Positions 5,234 to 10,818 of a DNA stretch of 10,818 bases are shown here, one piece after another (positions within the stretch are counted from its first letter, which is position 1; every line of letters starts with the position of its first letter). Below the pieces are notes generated by a model that saw only the letters and a list, made by a program, of their open reading frames with translations, ran no database searches and had not been told where the DNA came from. The DNA is from Erysipelotrichaceae bacterium. GTDB lineage: Bacteria > Bacillota_I > Bacilli_A > Erysipelotrichales > Erysipelotrichaceae. The stretch spans positions 1-10,818 of the forward strand of contig CAAGJS010000151.1 of NCBI GenBank assembly GCA_900770275.1. Reading direction: 5' to 3'. The position numbers were made by a program, and so were the translations under genes.

Positions 5234-6406
5234 ATGAAATTCAATTTTGATCAGCCCATTGATCGTCGCGGCACCACCAGCATCAAGTGGAATTTTCAGG
5301 ACAGCTTCGGCCAGAAGGATGGTCTTCTTCCATTCTGGATCGCGGACACCGACTTTGCGACGGTACCAGAAGTTGTGGAGGCGCTGAAGAAGCGCTGCGA
5401 ACATCCGGTGTTCGGCTATGCGGATCCGCTTCCATCAACCTATGAAGCGATTCAAGGATGGTGGCAGCGCCGCCATGGCTGGCGTCCGGAAACAGACTGG
5501 ATGTTCATGACGTGCGGCGTCGTTACCGGCATCTACTTTGCGCTGCAGGCACTGGTAGAAAAGGGAGACAAGGTACTGACATTTACGCCGGTCTATGATC
5601 CGTTCTTTGCGGCAATCCAAAACAGCGGCCATACATTGGTCACCTGCCCGCTGCACCACGAAGATGACTACTACACCATTGACTGGAAGCTTTTCGAAGA
5701 TGAGCTGAAGAATGGCGTGAAGGCCGTCGTCTTCTGCAATCCTCACAATCCGGTTGGCCGGGTATGGACGAAAGAGGAGCTTTCTCATTTTGCGGACCTC
5801 TGTGCTCAGTACAAAGTATGGGTACTATCCGATGAGGTACATGCGGACTATGGCCTGACTCGTGGCTATACGCCGATGGGCATCTTCGAGCAGATCCATG
5901 ATCATCTGGTGGTCTATACGGCAATCAGTAAGACCTTCAACCTGGCTGGACTTGTATCGGCATGTATCATTGTGCCGAACAAGGAGGTGCGGGAAAAAGT
6001 ACGTTATGAATTTGACAGCCGCTGGATGTTTGGACCGACGGACTTTGCCTTCACAGCGATGGAAGCCGGGTATAACCATGGCGACGAATGGATGGATGCG
6101 GTCTGTGAATATCTGCGCGGAAACTCGGCACTGGTAAGCAGCTTCGTGGCGGAACATATGTCGAAGATCCACGTGACACGTCATGAGGGAACATTCCTGA
6201 TGTGGCTGGACATGTCCTGCACCCAAATGCACAGCTCTGACATTACATCCATTCTGGCGAAGGACTACGGCATCGCACTGGGCGATGGCAGCCATTACGG
6301 GAAAGAGGCGGATGGCTTCATGCGCTTCAACATCGGCTGTACCAGGGACAATCTGCTCAAGGGTCTGGAAGCGATGGAAAAGTTCTATCAGGCCTACGTC
6401 AAGTAA
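5234..6406 (+). CDS. MalY/PatB family PLP-dependent C-S beta-lyase (cystathionine beta-lyase type)
   Basis: A fold-type I PLP enzyme of 390 residues, the same length as E. coli MalY. It begins FDQPIDRRGTTSIKWN, the family's N-terminal signature. Cofactor residues are visible: Asn169 in CNPHNPVGR, Asp200 in SDEVHADY, the Schiff-base Lys233 in AISKTFNLAG, and the carboxylate-binding Arg364 in FMRFNIGCTR. Members beta-eliminate cystathionine, cystine or Cys-S-conjugates to a thiol plus 2-aminoacrylate, which becomes pyruvate and ammonia. Some also have regulatory side roles (MalY on MalT), for which there is no context here. AAGGGG at 5222-5227 sits 6 bases before the ATG; an overlapping out-of-frame ATG at 5230 is ignored. 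Placement between ridA and an amino-acid permease supports catabolism of an imported substrate. A true aminotransferase is possible but less likely. The exact substrate is unknown. Confidence 0.88.
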   Translation: MKFNFDQPIDRRGTTSIKWNFQDSFGQKDGLLPFWIADTDFATVPEVVEALKKRCEHPVFGYADPLPSTYEAIQGWWQRRHGWRPETDWMFMTCGVVTGIYFALQALVEKGDKVLTFTPVYDPFFAAIQNSGHTLVTCPLHHEDDYYTIDWKLFEDELKNGVKAVVFCNPHNPVGRVWTKEELSHFADLCAQYKVWVLSDEVHADYGLTRGYTPMGIFEQIHDHLVVYTAISKTFNLAGLVSACIIVPNKEVREKVRYEFDSRWMFGPTDFAFTAMEAGYNHGDEWMDAVCEYLRGNSALVSSFVAEHMSKIHVTRHEGTFLMWLDMSCTQMHSSDITSILAKDYGIALGDGSHYGKEADGFMRFNIGCTRDNLLKGLEAMEKFYQAYVK

Positions 6407-6454
6407 CATCATCAACAGACAAAATTCATCATAATTAGTAAAGGGGACTTCATC

Positions 6455-7783
6455 ATGAGTACGAATAAACAATCTGAACATGCGAAACTGAACTTCAGCG
6501 ACTGCATGGGCATGGCGATCGGTCAGATCATCGGATCCGGCGTCATGGTCCTAACGGGCATCGTCATCGGTCTGACGGGACATGGTACGCCGCTTGCCTA
6601 CATTCTCGGTGCGCTGCTTGCGATTACGACATGTATTCCGTTCATCATTCTGACGTCGACGATTCCGGCTTCGGGAGCAGGCTATACCTATGTGAAGCGT
6701 CTGCTTGGCGATAAGGCGAGCTTCATGTACATCGGCATGTTCGTTCTGAGTCAGGTATTGATTGCGACATTTGCCAAGGGCTTTGCGAGCTACTTTGTCT
6801 CGATCTTTCCGGGCTTCAATGAAGCTGTAGTTGCGATGGCGGCACTGATTCTGTGTACGCTTGTGAACATGGTCGGTCTCAAGAGTACGGCACGTGTGCA
6901 GAAGATTATGGTCGGCTGCCTTCTGCTGAGCCTGTTCCTGTTCATTGTCTTTGGTCTTCCGAAAGTTGACTGGTCGACGCTGAAGATGTCGACGGCAAAC
7001 ATTATGCCCAATGGTCCCAAGAATTTTCTGACTGGTGTCGCATTACTGTCCTTTGCCTGCGGCGGTGCGAAGTTCATCGCTGAAAACGGCGACGATATTG
7101 AGAATCCGGCATCGACCATTCCAAAGGCAATCATTGCATCTACTTCGATTGTGGCTGTGTTCTATGCATTCATTGGCATTGTGGCATCCGGTGTTCTGCC
7201 GGTGGAGACCGTTGCCTATGAAAATCTGACCCAGGTGGCACAGGAAATCTTTCCGACGTGGCTCTATATCTTCTTCGTCTTCGGCGGCGCGATGTTCGCT
7301 CTGCTTACGACGTTGAACGGTACGCTTTCCTGGGTAACGAGAGGTCTGGAAGCGGCGGCGAAGGAAGGCTGGCTGCCAGAGAGCTGGGCAAAGGAAAACA
7401 AGAACGGTGTCCCGGTCATTATCCTTGGCGTATTCTTTGTGATGGGTGCGCTGCCGATCATTACGGGCATGGATCTGACGCTGATCTCGAACATGGGTGT
7501 CGGAACGGATATGTTGACGGAGTTCATGGTATTACTGGCGTGCTGGAAGCTGCCGGAGGTTCTGCCAGAGGAATATAAGAAGTCTGCCTTCTATATGAAG
7601 AAGGGGACACTCCATGCATTACTGATTGTGATCGGCTTTCTGATGATCGGAACTTCCTACGTCAATCTATCGGATCTTACGGTTCCGGCAGCCATTGCCT
7701 GCGGCATCTATGTTCTGGCGCTGTTCATCTATACGCAGCTTCGCTACAAACATGTTCTGGCGGATCGTGCGAAAACTAAGTAA
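6455..7783 (+). CDS. APC superfamily amino-acid permease
   Basis: A 442-residue integral membrane carrier with about 12 hydrophobic helices. The first helix carries the APC signature IGQIIGSGVMVLTG (residues 22-35), the unwound substrate-binding motif. ASGAGYTYVKRLLGDKASF (near 71-90) matches the conserved cytoplasmic segment after TM2, and FIAENGDDIENPASTIPKAI (near 207-226) is the typical TM6-7 region. It probably imports an amino acid in symport with a proton or sodium. It is third in the operon, 48 bp after the lyase, with AAGGGGA 8 bases before the ATG. The context suggests the substrate of the lyase as cargo (a sulfur amino acid or conjugate), which is inference. A perfect 13-bp inverted repeat after the stop likely ends the transcript. 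Confidence 0.88.
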   Translation: MSTNKQSEHAKLNFSDCMGMAIGQIIGSGVMVLTGIVIGLTGHGTPLAYILGALLAITTCIPFIILTSTIPASGAGYTYVKRLLGDKASFMYIGMFVLSQVLIATFAKGFASYFVSIFPGFNEAVVAMAALILCTLVNMVGLKSTARVQKIMVGCLLLSLFLFIVFGLPKVDWSTLKMSTANIMPNGPKNFLTGVALLSFACGGAKFIAENGDDIENPASTIPKAIIASTSIVAVFYAFIGIVASGVLPVETVAYENLTQVAQEIFPTWLYIFFVFGGAMFALLTTLNGTLSWVTRGLEAAAKEGWLPESWAKENKNGVPVIILGVFFVMGALPIITGMDLTLISNMGVGTDMLTEFMVLLACWKLPEVLPEEYKKSAFYMKKGTLHALLIVIGFLMIGTSYVNLSDLTVPAAIACGIYVLALFIYTQLRYKHVLADRAKTK

Positions 7784-7802
7784 AGCAACAATCCTTAATT
7801 AT

Positions 7803-7844
7803 CAGGGATGCCTGCTGCAGGCATCCCTGCCTGCATAATTTTGA
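7803..7844 (+). terminator. Perfect 13-bp inverted repeat after the permease, likely terminator
   Basis: CAGGGATGCCTGC (7803-7815) and GCAGGCATCCCTG (7817-7829) are exact reverse complements around one T; in RNA the innermost bases would open into a loop. The T-rich stretch after it (AATTTT, 7837-7842) is short and 7 bases away, so termination may be partial and allow read-through into the next gene. Confidence 0.6.
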
Positions 7845-7923
7845 ATCAGATTCTCTAACTCTTTTTCATTGCGCCCTGAGGACGCACGATCACTTCAGGA
7901 ACCATACAGATGGAAGGCGGACT

Positions 7924-9153
7924 ATGAATGAAACAACAATGGAAATGCTGAAGCTGGCAGCGGTTTTTGCCATACTCATTATCGCAATCAACCGAAAATG
8001 CCGTCTGTCGCTTGCGGTTGCGATCGCTTCGGCGGCGGGCATTGTGATATTTGGGCTGAACGCATCCGAAGCTGGGAGTATTCTTGTTCAGACGGCTACA
8101 TCCTGGGAAACCATCAGTATGTTACTGATTTTCTATCTGATCATCTTTCTGCAGCGGATGCTGGAGGAAAAGGATCAGATGTGCAAGGCACAGAAAAATC
8201 TCGACAACCTATTCCATAACCGCCGCATCAATGCGACCGTAGCGCCGATGCTCATAGGTCTTTTGCCGTCACCGGCTGCGGCATCGATCTGTGGAGGAAT
8301 TGTCGAGGATGCGTGCGGAGATTCGCTGGATGCGGAAGATAAGGCATTTGTGACGAGCTATTTCCGTCATATTCCGGAGAGCTTTTTGCCTACGTACGCG
8401 GAGATTGTGATGATGTCGGAGCTGTCCGGTGTTCCGCTTTCCAGTTTTACATTGGGCATGCTCATTCCGGTGGCGGTGATGTATCTGATTGGATATATCG
8501 GCTGGATAAGGAAAATACCGCGGCGAAGAAGTTCGGATCAGAAGATAGAGAAGGTGAATTTTGGAAGAGAATTAGTGGCGCTGTTCTATCATCTTTGGAC
8601 GCTGTTTGCGATCATTATCTGTGTCCTGGTGTTCAAGCTGGAGGTGCTTCCGTCGATTGCCTGTGTCATAGTTCTGGATCTGTTCATTGATCGCTTTCAG
8701 CTGAAACAGATTCCGGTGCTGGCAAGGAAGGCCCTGGATCCGGAGCTGCTGATCTCGACGTGGTTCATCTTTCTGTTCAAGAACATTCTTGTGGATGCGG
8801 GAGTCATTGCGGCGCTGCCGGAGTTCTTCAGTACATTGCCGATTCCGACATATCTGATCTTTGCGCTGATCTTCTTCTTCGGATCGTTGACGGCCGGTTC
8901 GACGGCGATGGTTGCAATGTGTACAAGTGTCGCCTTCCATGCGGTCAGTGGGCCGGCGATGCCATTGATGGTTCTGCTGAAGACATTTGCCTGGGCGGCG
9001 TCACAGATGTCTCCGACACATATCTGTCTCATCATTGCGGCGGATTATTTCCATATCTCACTGGGAACATTGATCCGTAAGACGATATTGCCGGTCGTGC
9101 TTCTGTGTGCCTTTACGGTGATGTATTATCTGGCACTGGTTGTGCTTGCGTGA
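7924..9153 (+). CDS. DUF401 family integral membrane protein (putative transporter)
   Basis: A 409-residue polytopic membrane protein with about ten hydrophobic helices. It resembles the DUF401 family, which shares the fold style of the ion-transporter superfamily. Two likely re-entrant motifs are visible: GLLPSPAAASICGGIVEDAC (about 112-131) in the first half and QMSPTHICLIIAADYF (361-376) in the second, with AGSTAMVAMCTSVAF between them. No function is established for the family; solute transport is inferred. The ATG has GGAAGG about 8 bases upstream. It lies 140 bp after the permease, beyond a likely terminator, so it may be a separate unit or a read-through member of the ridA operon. A possible promoter is only weak (TTGAAT at 7841, TTTCAT at 7864). 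Family call is moderate, substrate unknown. Confidence 0.72.
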   Translation: MNETTMEMLKLAAVFAILIIAINRKCRLSLAVAIASAAGIVIFGLNASEAGSILVQTATSWETISMLLIFYLIIFLQRMLEEKDQMCKAQKNLDNLFHNRRINATVAPMLIGLLPSPAAASICGGIVEDACGDSLDAEDKAFVTSYFRHIPESFLPTYAEIVMMSELSGVPLSSFTLGMLIPVAVMYLIGYIGWIRKIPRRRSSDQKIEKVNFGRELVALFYHLWTLFAIIICVLVFKLEVLPSIACVIVLDLFIDRFQLKQIPVLARKALDPELLISTWFIFLFKNILVDAGVIAALPEFFSTLPIPTYLIFALIFFFGSLTAGSTAMVAMCTSVAFHAVSGPAMPLMVLLKTFAWAASQMSPTHICLIIAADYFHISLGTLIRKTILPVVLLCAFTVMYYLALVVLA

Positions 9154-9167
9154 AGGAAATGAAAATA

Positions 9168-9214
9168 GAAAAGCGGTTCTGATGAGGCCTACCACAGCTG
9201 ATTCAGAACCGCTT
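9168..9214. terminator. Long 12-bp hairpin between convergent genes, probable bidirectional terminator
   Basis: AAGCGGTTCTGA (9171-9182) and TCAGAACCGCTT (9203-9214) are exact reverse complements with a 20-base loop. On the minus strand the stem is followed by a T-rich tract (TTCTATTTTC), a good terminator for mfd-rqcP. On the plus strand the T content after it is weaker, but it lies 17 bp past the DUF401 stop codon and can serve that gene too. Confidence 0.75.
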
Positions 9215-9220
9215 ATTCAT

Positions 9221-9236
9221 TGGCCCCGTCGGGCCA
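9221..9236. repeat. Second small hairpin in the convergent intergenic region
   Basis: TGGCCC/GGGCCA, 6 bp with a CGTC loop, just beside the 12-bp hairpin. Only three T follow on the plus strand, so it is a weak terminator or an RNA 3'-end stabiliser. Confidence 0.4.
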
Positions 9237-9278
9237 TTTACAGTATGGATGAATTTTTTAGGAAATGGTTGAGCGATG

Positions 9279-9560
9279 TCAGATATCACTGTCTTCGTCT
9301 GTCTCAGGCAACAGTTCTTCCGACACCACTTCATACATCGTGCCGGCATCGGCTTTCTTCTTCACCTCGTCCAGTGACTTTACGACGACCGTAAGCTTCC
9401 GTCTTCCGAAGGTGACGGCTACCGTGTCGCCGACGTTGACTTCGTGACTCGGCTTGACTGGCCTTCCATTGATTTCGACGCGCTGGTTTTTGGCCAGCTC
9501 TCTTGAAATGGTGCGCCGCTTCATGATCCGCGACACTTTGAGATACTTATCGATTCGCAT
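9279..9560 (-). CDS. rqcP: RqcP family S4-domain RNA-binding protein (YabO/Hsp15-like)
   Basis: A 93-residue S4-domain protein. The N-terminus MRIDKYLKVSRIMKRRT, then INGRPVKPSHEVNVGDTV and the strand KLTVVVKSL, match Bacillus YabO/RqcP closely. In that system RqcP binds the stalled 50S-peptidyl-tRNA complex and helps RqcH add alanine tails to the trapped chain; the paired Arg15-Arg16 of the S4 helix is conserved here. The C-terminal acidic tail (ETDEDSD) is slightly longer than in Bacillus. The ATG is preceded by AAGGAG 8 bases away, which lies inside the 3' end of mfd. The two genes overlap by 14 bp, so they are probably translationally coupled. A strong terminator follows at 9171-9214. High confidence in family and role. 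Confidence 0.9.
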   Translation of the reverse strand: MRIDKYLKVSRIMKRRTISRELAKNQRVEINGRPVKPSHEVNVGDTVAVTFGRRKLTVVVKSLDEVKKKADAGTMYEVVSEELLPETDEDSDI

Positions 9561-10818
9561 CGTTATTCTCCTTATATGCCTTCTTCGACTGCTGAATGAC
9601 GTTGCATGCCAGTGAAATGGCGTCGTCGGTCTTGGGCAGATCGATCAGGATCCGACCCCCTGTATAGCGAAGATTGAGATCCTTTGAGATATTGGTCATG
9701 ATCTTGAACAGTTTGACGCCATCCACCTTCTGCGAAAACAGGGTGCTGAAGGTGATGCGGCCATGGCCCTGTATTTCGCGGTAGCTTTCGACATCCGGAT
9801 CGTTGACGAGAATGTCGAGGCGGCGCTTCTCAAAGAGTTCGTTGACTTCCTTGGGCAGGTGGCCGAACTGGTCGGTAACTTCTTTCTTATAGGACTCCAG
9901 CTCCTTGATGCTGGTAAGGGCATCGATGTTCTGATACATCGAGATCTTATCGTAGTCGTCCGGCGCAAATTCCTTCGGAATGTAGCTGGTGGTGGAGGTC
10001 ATGGCGTGGCGTATCGTTTCCTGTTTCTGCGGCGTCTTGCCCTGGCGTCTCTGAATCGCTTCCTCGAGCATTTCGATATACATGTCGATGCCTACGGTGT
10101 CGATGAAGCCGGACTGGTTTTCGCCTAAGAGGTCACCGGCGCCCCGGATCGTTAAGTCACGCATCGCGATGCGGTAGCCGCTGCCAAGCTGTGCAAATTC
10201 TTTCACGGCCTGCAGACGCTTTTCCGCTGTTTCATTCAGCTGGCGGCGGGGCGGGGTCATGAGGTAGGCATAGGCGATGCGATCACTTCTTCCGACTCTT
10301 CCCTTGATCTGATACATCTGGGCGAGGCCGAAGTTCTGGGCATTGTCGATGATGATGGTGTTGGCATTGGGGATGTCGATGCCATTTTCAATGATCGTCG
10401 TACATACGAGGACATTGATTTCGTGGCGCGTAAACTGCATCATGACATCTTCAATCATTTCCCGATCCATGCGTCCATGGGCGATGCCGATTTTGGCATC
10501 AGGGATCGCGACCTGAAGGTTGCGGGCAACGGCCGTAATGTTGTCGATGTTGTTGTAGAGATAGAACACCTGACCATCGCGGGCAAGTTCCTTTTCAATC
10601 GCATCCACGATCAGGGACTGGTTCTTTTCAACGACATAGGTCTGTACGTTGTAGCGGTTGTTGGGAGGTGTCTCGAGCTGGGACATGGAGCGGATGCCAA
10701 CAAGCGACATCTGCAGGGTGCGGGGAATCGGGGTCGCGGAAAGGGTGAGGACGTCGACGCCCTCCTTGATTTCCTTGATCTTTTCCTTCTGCATGACGCC
10801 GAAGCGCTGTTCCTCATC
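9547..10818 (-). CDS. mfd: Transcription-repair coupling factor Mfd, C-terminal part (5' end outside the window)
   Basis: The last 423 residues of an ATP-dependent DNA translocase that removes stalled RNA polymerase and recruits UvrA. The frame is open at base 10818, where it reads DEEQRFGV (helicase motif II, DEEQ). Then come motif III SATPIPRTLQMSL (about residue 27), motif V TTIIENGIDIPNANTI, motif VI QIKGRVGRSDR, and the translocation (TRG) motif region with FAQLGSGYRIAMRDLTIRGA. The rest is the C-terminal regulatory domain that blocks the UvrA-binding surface. Full-length Mfd is about 1,150 residues, so roughly two thirds lie beyond the window. The motifs seen are intact. It is in the same operon as rqcP, an arrangement close to the Bacillus mfd-yabO region. 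Very high confidence. Confidence 0.96.
   Translation of the reverse strand, partial: DEEQRFGVMQKEKIKEIKEGVDVLTLSATPIPRTLQMSLVGIRSMSQLETPPNNRYNVQTYVVEKNQSLIVDAIEKELARDGQVFYLYNNIDNITAVARNLQVAIPDAKIGIAHGRMDREMIEDVMMQFTRHEINVLVCTTIIENGIDIPNANTIIIDNAQNFGLAQMYQIKGRVGRSDRIAYAYLMTPPRRQLNETAEKRLQAVKEFAQLGSGYRIAMRDLTIRGAGDLLGENQSGFIDTVGIDMYIEMLEEAIQRRQGKTPQKQETIRHAMTSTTSYIPKEFAPDDYDKISMYQNIDALTSIKELESYKKEVTDQFGHLPKEVNELFEKRRLDILVNDPDVESYREIQGHGRITFSTLFSQKVDGVKLFKIMTNISKDLNLRYTGGRILIDLPKTDDAISLACNVIQQSKKAYKENNDANR

Noticed and set aside
5825..6481. 218-codon minus-strand frame opposite the C-S lyase
   Set aside because: Antisense to a well-conserved PLP enzyme, with no recognisable domain.
7843..7853. 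Small palindrome GAATCAGATTC as an operator
   Set aside because: Five-base arms with no second copy nearby; too weak to call.
7870..7899. Interleaved short complements (TGCG/CGCA with CCTGA/TCAGG) before the DUF401 gene, resembling the ridA leader layout
   Set aside because: The arms are only 4-5 bp, which is expected by chance at this length, and no larger stem supports them.

Overview
The window looks like part of the chromosome of a Gram-positive (Bacillota) bacterium of moderate GC content. The evidence is strong AGGAGG-type ribosome binding sites, an mfd-rqcP gene pair as in Bacillus, a LytTR/DUF3021 gene pair, and a YheO/DauR-type regulator. An Erysipelotrichia-like host is my best guess from the mix of families, but that is inference and not proven here.

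Layout. 1-1056 (+) is the C-terminal part of a two-repeat ion/anion permease (SLC13/ArsB/NhaD-like), closed by a hairpin terminator. Facing it, 1176-1280 (-) is a 34-codon gene, short but complete: promoter-like boxes, a hairpin touching a perfect AGGAGG site, and its own terminator. 1445-2256 (-) holds a two-gene LytTR regulator/DUF3021 membrane protein operon in which both genes are broken: a nonsense codon in the first, an internal deletion with frameshift in the second. 2407-3933 (+) is a cardiolipin synthase, convergent with only 9 bp to the next gene, 3943-4578 (-), a YheO/DauR-like regulator.

The most coherent unit is 3943-7783. The regulator is divergent from a three-gene operon: ridA (enamine/imine deaminase), a MalY/PatB-type PLP C-S beta-lyase, and an APC amino-acid permease. 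The 251-bp divergent region contains perfect inverted repeats that could be operators, and an untranslated leader with interleaved complementary segments just before the ridA ribosome binding site. I infer a self-contained route: the permease imports a sulfur amino acid or Cys-S-conjugate, the lyase beta-eliminates it, and RidA clears the reactive 2-aminoacrylate by-product. A DUF401-family transporter of unknown substrate (7924-9153) follows after a perfect 13-bp inverted repeat.

9279-10818 (-) is housekeeping: the C-terminal third of Mfd (transcription-repair coupling factor) overlapping rqcP (ribosome quality control S4 protein), ending at a long hairpin shared with the convergent DUF401 gene. 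No rRNA, tRNA, CRISPR array, insertion sequence or phage gene was seen.
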